In this document: positions 40,745-50,103 of the stretch, one piece after another
Layout: every line of letters starts with the position of its first letter
Position numbering within the stretch: the stretch's first letter is position 1
Made by a program: the position numbers and the translations under genes
The notes under the pieces: model-generated
Seen by the model: only the letters and a program-made list of their open reading frames with translations
The model's database searches: none
Told to the model about the DNA's origin: nothing
NCBI GenBank assembly: GCA_001184405.1
Contig: LFMX01000002.1
Location: 109,555 to 173,554, forward strand
Origin: Candidatus Burkholderia humilis
Lineage (GTDB): Bacteria; Pseudomonadota; Gammaproteobacteria; Burkholderiales; Burkholderiaceae
DNA: 64,000 nucleotides
Direction: 5' to 3'

Positions 40745-41209
40745 GTCGATCCTTGAAACGGGAAATGAGGCGTCGGCGCCAATCGGCATACCCAAGTCGT
40801 CGGATTCAGCGAGCGAAGAAACAGCGAGCAAATCGAAAAACGGGGGCAACTCGCGCGAACGGGCGGCGAGAATCTTTGTTAGAAGCTGTTATCGGATACG
40901 TCGAGCCGGGAAGGCGTGACGTCAGCCTGATGCATAACGGGCCGCAAAACGAGCATCGAAAAAAACACGCTGAACGATGCTGCGGCCTAGCAGGAAGGGG
41001 ACAGTTTCTAAACTGGATTGGAGCAAAACGCTACGAAGCGCCGGGTTGCGCGTAACTCGCCGGGAGGCGGGAAGCACACAATAAGCGCACGGCGAGAGTA
41101 TATCGGAAATTGCTGCACCGCGCCACATATTGACGCAAATCCCGCGCCAACTTCGCGCACCGGGCGCTGAAGTGGTGCTTCAAGAGAATGCGCGGCGCTC
41201 CGGCGGAAT
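40745..41209. other. Helicase leader region without a gene
   Basis: About 465 bp between the helicase start and the acyl-CoA-binding gene. No supported reading frame on either strand. The length suggests a long 5' leader for the helicase mRNA, as seen for cold-inducible helicases (inference). Confidence 0.4.
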
Positions 41210-41480
41210 TCAGTCCGCTTCGCCGCGTTTCAGCGATTCGACGAGTTCGACGTAGCGCTGCTTGGCGTCATCGGCGGGCGTGCCTTTGAGCGCGGACCAC
41301 GCTTCGTACTTGTATTTGCCGACGATGTCGGTCAGGCCGGGCTTGTCGCCGTGGGCGTCGCCGTTGCTGCCTTGCTTGAAAAGCGTGTAGAGACGCAGCA
41401 GCGTGAGGTTGCCGGGACGTTCGGGCAACTGGGGTGACGTCGTTCTGGGCTTGCGCGAACTGCGTGTCGATGTCCGTCAT
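41210..41480 (-). pseudogene. Acyl-CoA-binding protein, frameshifted
   Basis: Small ACBP that would hold long-chain acyl-CoA. ATG 41480 (MTDIDTQFAQAQNDVT) is followed by an extra C in ACCCCAG near 41438, which shifts the frame out of QLPERPGNLTLLRLYTLFKQGSNGDAHGDKPG. The downstream frame holds the whole binding region including KYKYEAWSALKGTPADDAKQRYVELV to the stop at 41210. One base removed gives a normal 89-aa ACBP. Confidence 0.85.
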
Positions 41481-41644
41481 GCAAAGGCTCCGTTGTTATC
41501 GAGATGGCCGGGCGATCTTAACAAGCGCCCGCCGCGCGGCATGTCGAGGCTTTCCTCCAACCGAGGAGGCGCTCGAATCCTTCATGCGTTCCGGATAAAC
41601 CGATCGCGATAAAGCGGGGCAGGTCCCGCATTACAATACCGGCT

Positions 41645-42430
41645 ATGACACGTACCGTTCTGCTCGCCCTCGATACCTCGACGGAATTCTGTTCCGTTGT
41701 GCTTCTGCTCGCCGATTCCCTGGCATCTTCACCCAGCATCGCGCCGCACCATCAAAGCGGCGACACGCGCGTCTGGTTTCGCCACGAAGCGACGGGCACC
41801 GTGTCGAGCACGCGTCTGTTGCCCGCCGTGCGCGCGCTTTGCGCCGATGCCAGCCTCGCACTCGCCGATTGCACGGCCATCGCGTTCGGTGCGGGACCGG
41901 GCTCGTTCACCGGATTGCGCACGGCAACCGGCGTCGCGCAGGGACTCGCTTTCGGGCTCGGCGTGCCGGTGGTGCCGGTTAGTACGCTCGCGGCATGCGC
42001 GGAAAGCGCGCGGCTGAATACACCGTCGATGCCGTCGCGTGTGCTCGTCGCGCTCGATGCGCGCATGGACGAGGTTTACTGGGCCGAGTACGAAAGCCAG
42101 GCCGATGGCGAGTGGCGCGAGTTGCACGGTGCATCGCTGGATGCGCCTGCTGCGGTGGCGCTGCCCGACGCGCCGTTCGCACTCGCGGGCAATGCCGCCG
42201 CGGCATTCGGCGACCGGCTGCCGGCGCTCGCGGCTGCGGCGCATGTCGATCGCGACGCGTTGCCGCACGCGCTTCCTGTCGCGCTGATCGGTTTGCGTGC
42301 GTGGCGCGCGGGCCGTGCGGTCGCGCCGGAACTGGCCGTGCCGGATTACGTGCGCGACAAGGTCGCTCAGACCACCGCCGAGCGGATGGAAGCCAGGAAG
42401 AGCAAGACCGATGCGGAGGCGCTTCGGTGA
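41645..42430 (+). CDS. tsaB: tRNA threonylcarbamoyladenosine biosynthesis protein TsaB
   Basis: A 261-aa partner of TsaD in making t6A37 in ANN-decoding tRNAs. It has N-terminal LLALDTSTEFCSVVLL and the central FGAGPGSFTGLRTATGVAQGLAFGL signature. ATG 41645; its stop overlaps the next start (GTGA at 42427-42430). The tsaB-rimI pairing is widely conserved. Intact, as expected for an essential gene. Confidence 0.94.
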   Translation: MTRTVLLALDTSTEFCSVVLLLADSLASSPSIAPHHQSGDTRVWFRHEATGTVSSTRLLPAVRALCADASLALADCTAIAFGAGPGSFTGLRTATGVAQGLAFGLGVPVVPVSTLAACAESARLNTPSMPSRVLVALDARMDEVYWAEYESQADGEWRELHGASLDAPAAVALPDAPFALAGNAAAAFGDRLPALAAAAHVDRDALPHALPVALIGLRAWRAGRAVAPELAVPDYVRDKVAQTTAERMEARKSKTDAEALR

Positions 42431-42921
42431 GCGGCGTGTTGCTCGCGGATCGGTATCTCACACCAATGACCGAAGCCGATCTCGACGAAGTCGCCGCCGT
42501 CGAGAAACTCGCCTACGAATTTCCGTGGAGCCGTGGCAATTTTCAGGATTCGCTGCGCAACGGCTACTACGGTGTCTGTCTGCACCACGTGACGGGCACG
42601 CTGATCGGATATTGCGTGCTGATGCTGGTCGTCGACGAAATGCATTTGCTCAATCTTTGTGTGGCGCCCGCCGCGCAGCGTGCGGGCGCGGGGCTGACGT
42701 TGCTGCGCGAGGCGGTACGCATTGCGCGTGCTGAAAAGCTCGAAGGCGTGTTGCTGGAAGTGCGACCGTCCAATCCGCGCGCGATCCAGCTTTACGAGCG
42801 TTTTGGTTTCGCGGCGATCGGGCGTCGCAAGAATTATTACCCCGCGTGGTATCGCACGCGCGAGGACGCAATCGTCATGCGTCTGTCGTTTTCGAAGGAG
42901 AGTGCGCATGGCGCTCGATGA
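42427..42921 (+). CDS. rimI: Ribosomal protein S18 alanine N-acetyltransferase
   Basis: 164-aa GNAT acetyltransferase that acetylates the N-terminus of S18. The GTG start at 42427 overlaps the tsaB stop by four bases. The GNAT core is LNLCVAPAAQRAGAGLTLLREAVRIARA (acetyl-CoA loop) followed by LLEVRPSNPRAIQLYERFGFAAIGRRKNYY, typical of RimI. Its stop overlaps the start of the glycosylase gene. Intact. Confidence 0.92.
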   Translation: MSGVLLADRYLTPMTEADLDEVAAVEKLAYEFPWSRGNFQDSLRNGYYGVCLHHVTGTLIGYCVLMLVVDEMHLLNLCVAPAAQRAGAGLTLLREAVRIARAEKLEGVLLEVRPSNPRAIQLYERFGFAAIGRRKNYYPAWYRTREDAIVMRLSFSKESAHGAR

Positions 42922-44092
42922 CATGCTGGTCGAGGAGTTGGGAATCGGGCCGATCTGGGTTCGGCGCGGGTTGAACGCGGATACGTCCGATGTTGCATCG
43001 GCGTCGGGCGCAGCGATACAGGGCGATGAGACGGCACAGCTTCCCGCGCATGACGCGCTTTCCGCACAATCGCGACACAACGCCGTCGCGTCGAGCGCGG
43101 TCGACGCACGCGGCGAGGACACTGGCACGCGTCAGGCGCCGGCGCGCGTGAGCGATGAAACGGCCGCCGCGAGTGTAAATACTGTGCTCGGCGAAGTTCA
43201 GACGCGTAGTTCCACGCCTTCCGTTCACGCCGCGACCGAAGGCGCGGTGCAAACGCGCGAGATGCCGACCTCCGGAAACGCTGCCATCGTCGATTCCGAT
43301 ACGTCACCGTCGCCCGAAAGTTCGAACAAACCGGGAAGCGCCGTGCAAGCGAAACGTCCGGAAGACGCGCCATCTGACCTCAAGCCGCCGTTCTTCGATC
43401 CGACCGAAGCGCTTCCTTGGACCGACGATGAGCCCGCACCGGTATCGCGCGTTGCGGCGGACATCGCGCAAGACGACGTCCACACGCTCGACTGGCCCGC
43501 GCTCGAAGCCCGCGTGTCGGACTGTCAGCGCTGCCGCCTGTGCGAGCGCCGCACGAACACCGTGTTCGGCGTCGGCGATCACGAAGCGGACTGGATGCTG
43601 ATCGGCGAAGCGCCCGGTGAGAACGAGGACAAGCAGGGCGAGCCGTTCGTCGGACAGGCGGGCAAGCTGCTCGACAACATGCTGCGCGCGCTCACGCTGT
43701 CGCGCGAATCGAACGTCTATATCGCGAACGTGATCAAGTGCCGGCCGCCCGGTAACCGCAATCCCGAACTCGATGAAGTCGCGCGCTGCGAGTCGTATCT
43801 GCATCGTCAGGTCGAGCTGGTGAAGCCGAAGGTGATCGTCGCGCTCGGGCGCTTCGCCGCACAAAGCCTGTTGAAGAGCGAAGGCAGCATTGCGTCGATG
43901 CGCGGGCGCATCCACGAATATCAAGGCGTACCGGTCGTCGTCACGTATCACCCAGCGTATTTGCTGCGCAGCCTGCCCGACAAGGCGAAAGCGTGGGCCG
44001 ATCTGTGCCTCGCGCGCGGCGCGTATCGCGATGCGCTCGCGAAACTCGGCGTCGAACCTTCCGGCGATACAGCGAAGAAGGGCGCGCGCTAA
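42908..44092 (+). CDS. Uracil-DNA glycosylase, family 4/5 (Fe-S type)
   Basis: 394 aa from ATG 42908 ([20 protein letters not shown]). The first ~200 residues are low-complexity and Ala/Ser/Thr-rich, likely disordered. The catalytic domain (about 200-380) has the cluster cysteines in [18 protein letters not shown], the active-site [24 protein letters not shown] and CRPPGNRNP. It excises uracil from DNA. It overlaps the rimI end and abuts the broken DUF1853 gene. Intact. Confidence 0.9.
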   Translation: MALDDMLVEELGIGPIWVRRGLNADTSDVASASGAAIQGDETAQLPAHDALSAQSRHNAVASSAVDARGEDTGTRQAPARVSDETAAASVNTVLGEVQTRSSTPSVHAATEGAVQTREMPTSGNAAIVDSDTSPSPESSNKPGSAVQAKRPEDAPSDLKPPFFDPTEALPWTDDEPAPVSRVAADIAQDDVHTLDWPALEARVSDCQRCRLCERRTNTVFGVGDHEADWMLIGEAPGENEDKQGEPFVGQAGKLLDNMLRALTLSRESNVYIANVIKCRPPGNRNPELDEVARCESYLHRQVELVKPKVIVALGRFAAQSLLKSEGSIASMRGRIHEYQGVPVVVTYHPAYLLRSLPDKAKAWADLCLARGAYRDALAKLGVEPSGDTAKKGAR

Positions 44093-45044
44093 TGCCCGAT
44101 CTCGTGCGGCTCGTCGATTGCTACGAAGACGTCACTGTGCGAGATCTGGCCTGGCTGCTGTTCGCGCCCGATCTGCTGCGCGCGGAGCATGTGGGCGTGC
44201 CGCTCGCGCATCCGTTCGCCACGTCGCGCGAGCGTGACGCGACGCTCGACTGGCTGCACGCGCTCGACGCCGCGCCCGGCGAACTCCACGCGCACGCGCG
44301 CAATCCCAAATTCACGCGGCTTGGCATTTACGCCGAAAGTCTGCTCGGTTTCTTTCTCGCGCGCGGTCCGCTCGCGCGTTTGATCGCGGCGAATGTGCCG
44401 TTGCGGCAGGGGCGTCGAACCATCGGCGAATGCGATTTTTTGCTGGAGGCCGCCGATGGCGCGCGTCTGCATTGGGAACTCGCGGTCAAGTTCTATCTGC
44501 ATATCGGCGATGGCACGTCGCCGGTCGCGCGGCTGTCGGACTATGTCGGGCCGAATTTGCAGGATCGCTTCGATCTGAAACACGCGCGGCTCGTTACGCA
44601 TCAACTCGCGATGACATCGCGTTCCGAGTTCGCGGCGCTCGGTCTGGACGGTCCGTGGGACGCGCAGTTGTATATCAAGGACAGGCTTTTTTTATCACGA
44701 TGCGCGCGTGCAGCCCGCGCCGGAAATCGGTGAAGCGCATCTGCGCGGGTTTTGGATGACGGCGTCGGAATGGCGCGAGGCGGACCGGGACCACGGCGCG
44801 CGCGTGGGTCGTGCAGCCGCGCATGGCATGGCTGGCTTCGCGGCGGCTCAGTGCGGACGATGCTGCGTTGCTGCTGGCGGATGCAGCCGCGATTCACGAG
44901 CGTTTGCGGCAAACGCCATCGCTGACGATGATCGCCGCTTATACGCGCGATGAAGCGGGTAACTGGCTGGAGGAGTCGCGCGGGTTTATCGTGCCGGATG
45001 ATTGGCCGGAGCGGGCGCGGGCGTTCGCGGCATCGGCACTATAA
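44092..45044 (+). pseudogene. DUF1853 family protein, frameshifted twice
   Basis: ATG at 44092 overlaps the glycosylase stop (TAATG). The first 200 residues are clean ([55 protein letters not shown]). A T run near 44689 has seven T where six are needed (LFYHDARVQPAPEIGEAHLRGFW). A CG pair is missing in the CG tract near 44802 (ARAWVVQPRMAWLASRRL). The rest runs to TAA 45044. DUF1853 proteins resemble PD-(D/E)xK-like folds; function unknown. Confidence 0.8.
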
Positions 45045-45048
45045 ACCG

Positions 45049-45861
45049 TCACCACCACCGATAAAAATGATGCACCGGCCCCACGCCATGCCCAACCTCC
45101 AGCCGATCACTCGCCTCGATCGCGCCCGTCAAATACCGCTTCGCCTCAGCCGTCGCGCTCGCGAGATCATCGGTTTGCGGAATCAGCGCCGCAATCGCCG
45201 ATGACAACGTGCATCCCGTCCCATGCGTATTCTTTAACGGCACGCGCGCACCGCCAAGCCTGAGCGCGCCGCTTTCCTCGATCAGCCAGTCCGGACTATC
45301 CGCCGATCCCAGATGCCCACCTTTCACCAGCACGGCCTTCGCGCCGAGCGCACGCAGCGCTTTGCCTTGGCGCACCATTTCATCTTCATTCGACGCCGAT
45401 GCCTCGCCCAGCAACGCCGCCGCTTCCGGCAGATTCGGCGTGACGAGCGTCGCGAGCGGCAGCAGTTCGTCGCGCAATGCGGCGACCGCTTCGGGCGCGA
45501 GCAACGCGTGATTGCTCTTCGAAATCATCACGGTATCGAGCACGACATGCGCCGGACGATGCCGCCGCAACGCATCCGCGACCGCGCGCACGATGCCCGC
45601 GTTCGCCAGCATGCCGATCTTCATGGCATCGATACGAATGTCGTCGAACACGGCGTCCAGTTGCGCGGTAATGAACGCCGGCTTCGGCGCGTGGACCGCC
45701 GTGACGCCGCGCGTGTTCTGCGCGGTCAGCGCCGTGATCACGCTCGCGCCGTACGCGCCGAGCGCCGAAAACGCCTTCAGGTCCGTCTGAATGCCCGCAC
45801 CGCCGCCGGAATCGGAACCGGCGATCGTCAGCACATTGGGAATGTTTTTCGTGGATGCCAT
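45049..45861 (-). CDS. thiD: Hydroxymethylpyrimidine/phosphomethylpyrimidine kinase
   Basis: 270 aa from ATG 45861 (MASTKNIPNVLTIAGSDSGGGAGIQTDLK). Phosphorylates HMP and HMP-P for thiamine synthesis. Ribokinase-like fold with SDSGGGAGIQTDLKAFSALG and the C-terminal anion-hole motif NTHGTGCTLSSAIAA. It is downstream of thiE on the same strand with only 5 bp between (45862-45866), so the two are probably co-transcribed. Intact. Confidence 0.94.
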   Translation of the reverse strand: MASTKNIPNVLTIAGSDSGGGAGIQTDLKAFSALGAYGASVITALTAQNTRGVTAVHAPKPAFITAQLDAVFDDIRIDAMKIGMLANAGIVRAVADALRRHRPAHVVLDTVMISKSNHALLAPEAVAALRDELLPLATLVTPNLPEAAALLGEASASNEDEMVRQGKALRALGAKAVLVKGGHLGSADSPDWLIEESGALRLGGARVPLKNTHGTGCTLSSAIAALIPQTDDLASATAEAKRYLTGAIEASDRLEVGHGVGPVHHFYRWW

Positions 45862-45866
45862 GTCGT

Positions 45867-46514
45867 TCAGCTTCTGGTTTGAGCGATGTGCGCGGCGAGT
45901 GATTTCGCCGCATCGCGCGGATGCTTCGCCTTGCAAATCGCCGATACGACCGCGATGCCCGCAGGCTTTGCGCGCATGACATCGGCGGCGTTATCCGCCT
46001 GAATGCCGCCAATCGCGACCGCCGGAAAACGTGCGCGCTCGACGAGCATCGCAAGACCGTCGATGCCGCAGGGCGTCGACGCATCCGTCTTGGTCGGCGT
46101 GGCCCAGACCGGACCGACGCCCAGATAATCGACGATACCGTCGAGCCGGTTTGCGTCCTCGACTTCCGCGAGATTCGACGCCGACAACCCGATCAGCGCA
46201 TTCGGCCCGAGCCGCCGCCGCGTTTCATCGACGGGCAGATCGCGCTGGCGGACATGCACGCCGTCCGCACCGACCGCAAGCGCGACATCGACGTGATCGT
46301 TGATGATGAACGGCACCTCGTGCTCGCGCGTGAGCGGCAGGAGATCGCGCGCGAGATCGAACCACGCGCGCTTGTGCCACTCTGGCGCGCGCAACTGCAC
46401 AAGCGTCACGCCGCCCTTGAGCGCGGCGCGCGTGACGGCGACAGCGGCATCGTGGCCGCCGCACTGCACCGGATCGAGCACGAGATAGAGCGAAAGATCG
46501 AAGGAGGGCCGCAT
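45867..46514 (-). CDS. thiE: Thiamine phosphate synthase
   Basis: 215 aa from ATG 46514 (MRPSFDLSLYLVLDPVQCGGHDAAVAV). Joins HMP-PP and thiazole phosphate. TIM-barrel motifs VTLVQLRAPE, FIINDHVDVALAVGADGVHVRQRDLP and GVGPVWATPTKTDA are present. An upstream open frame continues to 46814, but that part is out-of-frame thiM sequence; the true start follows GGAGGGCCGC-type spacing and fits the family length. The thiM stop lies one base upstream. Confidence 0.92.
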   Translation of the reverse strand: MRPSFDLSLYLVLDPVQCGGHDAAVAVTRAALKGGVTLVQLRAPEWHKRAWFDLARDLLPLTREHEVPFIINDHVDVALAVGADGVHVRQRDLPVDETRRRLGPNALIGLSASNLAEVEDANRLDGIVDYLGVGPVWATPTKTDASTPCGIDGLAMLVERARFPAVAIGGIQADNAADVMRAKPAGIAVVSAICKAKHPRDAAKSLAAHIAQTRS

Positions 46515-46515
46515 G

Positions 46516-47328
46516 TCAGAGGACGTCCCGTTGCACGAGCGTCTGCGCGAACACGGCTTCGTCGAGCGAGACCAGACGGTCGAGATACGCGACGGCGAAG
46601 CTGCCGGGCAGGGCGGCATCGCGCGAGGCAAGTTCGCCGGCGATCGTCGAATAGGCCCGATGGCGGAAACTGTCGCGTGCCAGTATTCATCGCGTGATGA
46701 GGCTATGCCGACGAAGGCCGCGACCGTCGCGGACAACGCGCAGCCGACGCCAGTCACGCACGTCATCAGCGGCGAGCCGTTTGACAAAGCGATCGGGCGG
46801 CGGCCGTCCGTCACGTAAATCCGTCGCGCCGGTGACCGCGACGACCGCCTGCGTTTTCAGCGCGAGAATTTGCGCGGCGTCGAGCACGGCATCGGTGGCG
46901 GTGGTACTGTCCACGCCGCGTCCGCTCGCCACGCCGCCCGACAAACTGATGATCTCCGACGCGTTGCCGCGAATCACGGCGGGCTTCGCACCGAGCAGAT
47001 TGAACGCGAATTCCGTGCGAAACGCGAGCGGGCCGACCGCGACCGGATCGAGAATCCAGGGCTTCTTCGCACCGTTGGCGGCATCGACGGCGGCGCGGAT
47101 CGCGCGGGCTTGCGGTTCGTCGAGTGTGCCGAGGTTGATGGACAGCGCATTCGCGATCGGCGCGAATTCGGCGACTTCCTCGCGCACGACAACCATCGCA
47201 GGCGCGGCGCCGATCGCGAGCAGCACGTTCGCGGTGAAATTGGTGACGACGAGATTCGTCAGGCAGTGCACGAGCGGCGCGCCGGAGCGCACGCGCGTGA
47301 CGTAGGAAAAGAGATCGGCTGATTGCAT
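46516..47328 (-). pseudogene. thiM: Hydroxyethylthiazole kinase, frameshifted twice
   Basis: Salvage kinase for the thiazole moiety. From ATG 47328 (MQSADLFSYVTRVRSGAPLVHCLTN) the first 165 residues are good, including ILDPVAVG and IRGNASEI. An extra T near 46814 (GATTTACGTG for GATTACGTG) shifts the frame. The next frame holds TDGRRPIALSNGSPLMTCVTGVGCALSATVAAF. A second shift near 46665 leads to the true end (LPGSFAVAYLDRLVSLDEAVFAQTLVQRDVL, TGA 46516). Confidence 0.87.
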
Positions 47329-47382
47329 GATGAAGAAAAGATTAGCCGATACGCGCCGCGAATGCGCGGCGCAGGAGCGACG

Positions 47383-48690
47383 TCAGTGATGCGCCTCGCC
47401 GATCAGCGCGACCGAATCGAACGCGCGCTGATTCGCCTGATAGCGGCGCATCACGAAATACATCATGAGACACACGAATGAGCCGAACAGCACGATCACG
47501 AACTGGATCGGCACGTCGAGCCAGACGAGCACGGCGTAGAGACAGAGCATCACGAGCACGGACAGATTCTCGTTGAAGTTCTGCACGGCGATCGAATGGC
47601 CCGCAGACAGCAGCACGTGTCCGCGATGCTGCAAAAGCGCGTTCATCGGCACGACAAAGAAGCCGGACAGGCCGCCCACGACCATCAGGAAAAGATACGC
47701 GATCAGCAGATAGCCGGGGAAATGCATCTTGCCGAAGTAGATGCCCCAGTGCGCCGGAAAGAGATGGCGCGTGTAGAACGCCATGATCATCACCGCCAGC
47801 CCCATCATGATGCCCACCGGCAGCACCGAAAGCGAGCGCTTGAGCGGCACACGCGCCGCCGCGAGCACCGCGCCGACCGCCACGCCGACCGCAATCACGG
47901 CCTGCAAAATGGCCGCCTGCGACAGCGTCATGCCGAGCGACACTTCCGCCCATTTCAGCACGATGAACTGCAGCGTCGCGCCCGCGCCCCAGAAAAGCGT
48001 CGTCACGGCGAGCGAAATCTGGCCGAGCTTGTCGCGCCAGAGCGTGAGAAAGCAGTCGGCGAAATCGGTGATGAGCTTGATCGGCCGCGTTTCCTGCTTC
48101 GGATAACGCGCGCCGGTGTCCGGAATGCGCAGGTTGAAGATCGCTGCGACCACGTACATCGCCATGATGACGAGCATTGCCGCTTCGGCGGGCGTGCTGA
48201 TGCGCGGAATGTGCAGCGAAAGAATGTGACTGGCGATATGCGGACTAATGAGCCCGCCGCCCATGACCGTGCCGAGAATGATCGAGCCGACCGTCGTGCC
48301 TTCGATCCATCCGTTCGCTGCGACCAGCCGATCCGGCAGTAAAAGTTCGGTGAGAATGCCGTACTTCGCGGGCGAGTACGCCGCCGCACCGAATCCGACA
48401 ATGCCATATGCAAGCAGCGGATGCGCGCCCACCAGCATGGTGATGCAGCCGACGACCTTGATGGAATTGGTCACGAACATGACGTGACCTTTCGGCCGGG
48501 AATCCGCGAAAGCACCGACAAACGCCGCGAGAATCACATATGACAGGACGAAGAACAGCTTGAGCAGCGGCGTCATCCAGTTCGGGGCGTGGAGGTCTTT
48601 CAGCAGTGCGATGGCGGCGATCAGTAACGCGTTATCGGCCAACGATGAGAAAAACTGCGCGGCCATGATGGTGTAAAAACCTTTTTTCAT
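47383..48690 (-). CDS. lplT: Lysophospholipid transporter LplT
   Basis: 435-aa major facilitator with about 12 membrane segments, from ATG 48690 (MKKGFYTIMAAQFFSSLADNALLIAAIALL). LplT flips lysophospholipids inward across the inner membrane for reacylation. The N-terminal FFSSLADNAL motif and the SPAKYGILTELLLPDRLVAANGWIE loop are typical. An upstream start would add 43 unlikely residues. It is divergent from alr. Intact. Confidence 0.92.
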   Translation of the reverse strand: MKKGFYTIMAAQFFSSLADNALLIAAIALLKDLHAPNWMTPLLKLFFVLSYVILAAFVGAFADSRPKGHVMFVTNSIKVVGCITMLVGAHPLLAYGIVGFGAAAYSPAKYGILTELLLPDRLVAANGWIEGTTVGSIILGTVMGGGLISPHIASHILSLHIPRISTPAEAAMLVIMAMYVVAAIFNLRIPDTGARYPKQETRPIKLITDFADCFLTLWRDKLGQISLAVTTLFWGAGATLQFIVLKWAEVSLGMTLSQAAILQAVIAVGVAVGAVLAAARVPLKRSLSVLPVGIMMGLAVMIMAFYTRHLFPAHWGIYFGKMHFPGYLLIAYLFLMVVGGLSGFFVVPMNALLQHRGHVLLSAGHSIAVQNFNENLSVLVMLCLYAVLVWLDVPIQFVIVLFGSFVCLMMYFVMRRYQANQRAFDSVALIGEAHH

Positions 48691-49002
48691 CTGATCCGAA
48701 GCTTTCCTCACTGCGGGTGATCCGCCCCGGATGCCAGTCTTGCCGCCTGTCTTGCATCCGGGCTTATGCCTTTCGAAATGGGTTGTGCGCACGGCTTTAT
48801 AACACGAAAATAGGCGCATTTTGACTAGAAGTAATCTCGATCACGTGCGAAAAGACACGATCGTGCTCGAGATTCCTCATAACATATTGATTCGCAAGGC
48901 ATGCCGGCGAGCCGCGCGCGAGCTTGCGCGAAAGGCGTATCCTCGCTCTTCGGACCGCTCGGGCGCTTCAACGCGCCATAACCGCAATTCCACGAAACGC
49001 TC
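48691..49002. other. lplT-alr divergent intergenic region with an inverted repeat
   Basis: 312 bp. 48833-48845 (AATCTCGATCACG) and 48862-48874 (CGTGCTCGAGATT) form a 13-bp inverted repeat with one mismatch and a 16-base spacer. It could be an operator for lplT or alr; no other gene is seen. Confidence 0.45.
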
Positions 49003-50073
49003 ATGCCGCGCTCCCTTTCCGCAACGATTCACACCGCCGCTCTCGCCAATAATCTCGCCGTCGCGCGCAAGCACGCGCCGAACTCCCGAATCTGGGCCGT
49101 CGTGAAGGCCAATGCCTACGGTCACGGACTCGCGCGAGCGTTTCCCGGACTGCGCGCAACAGACGGCTTTGGGCTTCTCGACCTCGAAGAAGCCGCAAAG
49201 TTGCGTGAATTGGGCTGGGCTGGGCCCATTCTTCTGCTTGAAGGCTTCTTTTGGCGCACCGACATCGACGTCATCGACCGATACAGCCTGACGACGGCCG
49301 TTCATTGCGACGAACAGTTGCGCATGCTGGAAATGGCGCGGCTGTCCAAGCCGGTCAATATCCAGTTGAAGATGAATAGCGGCATGAACCGGCTCGGTTA
49401 CACGCCGGAGCGCTACCGCACCGCGTGGGAACGCGCGCGCGCCTTGCAGGGCGTCGGGCAAATTACGCTCATGACCCATTTTTCCGATGCCGACAGCGAA
49501 CGCGGCATCGAGCATCAGTTGCAGGCGTTTGAGCGCGGCGCGGAAGGCATCGCGGGGGCGCGCAGTCTGTCGAATTCGGCGGCGGTGCTGTGGCATCCGG
49601 AAGCGCATTTCGACTGGGTGCGACCGGGCATCATTCTGTATGGCGCGTCGCCGTCGGGCAAAACGGCAGATATCGCCAAGACCGGGCTCAAGCCGGCGAT
49701 GACGCTGCAATCGGAAATCATCGCGATTCAGACGGTGGACGCGGGCGGCAGCATCGGCTACGGCTCGACGTACACGGCCGGCAAGCCGATGCGCATCGGC
49801 GTGGTCGCGTGCGGCTATGCGGACGGCTATCCGCGTGTCGCGCCGGAAGGCACGCCCGTCATCGTCGATGGCGTGAGGACGCAGCTCGTCGGCCGCGTGT
49901 CGATGGACATGCTCACGGTCGATCTCACGCCGTGTCCGGGCGCAGGCGTCGGCACGCGCGTCGAGTTATGGGGCGCGAATCTGCCGATCGACGATGTCGC
50001 CGCTTCGTGCGGCACGATCGGCTACGAACTCATGTGCGCGATTGCGCAGCGCGTGCCGGTGCGCGTGGAATAA
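49003..50073 (+). CDS. alr: Alanine racemase
   Basis: A 356-aa PLP enzyme making D-alanine for peptidoglycan. The PLP lysine is in [12 protein letters not shown] (about residue 35) and the C-terminal catalytic Tyr region in [22 protein letters not shown] and [12 protein letters not shown] are family signatures. ATG 49003. radA follows after 30 bp on the same strand, a pairing usual in Burkholderia. Intact. Confidence 0.94.
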   Translation: MPRSLSATIHTAALANNLAVARKHAPNSRIWAVVKANAYGHGLARAFPGLRATDGFGLLDLEEAAKLRELGWAGPILLLEGFFWRTDIDVIDRYSLTTAVHCDEQLRMLEMARLSKPVNIQLKMNSGMNRLGYTPERYRTAWERARALQGVGQITLMTHFSDADSERGIEHQLQAFERGAEGIAGARSLSNSAAVLWHPEAHFDWVRPGIILYGASPSGKTADIAKTGLKPAMTLQSEIIAIQTVDAGGSIGYGSTYTAGKPMRIGVVACGYADGYPRVAPEGTPVIVDGVRTQLVGRVSMDMLTVDLTPCPGAGVGTRVELWGANLPIDDVAASCGTIGYELMCAIAQRVPVRVE

Positions 50074-50103
50074 TTTCGTATCAAGTAAAAGCAAGGCAAT
50101 ACG

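Noticed and set aside
39539..40756. 405-codon open frame antisense to the helicase gene
   Set aside because: Shadow of the DEAD-box gene; no domain and no ribosome-binding site.
41995..42921. 308-codon frame starting inside tsaB
   Set aside because: Only the part from GTG 42427 matches RimI; the upstream part is tsaB in another frame.
45867..46814. Apparent 315-aa ThiM-ThiE fusion
   Set aside because: The first 100 residues are partly out-of-frame thiM; ThiE has its own normal ATG at 46514.
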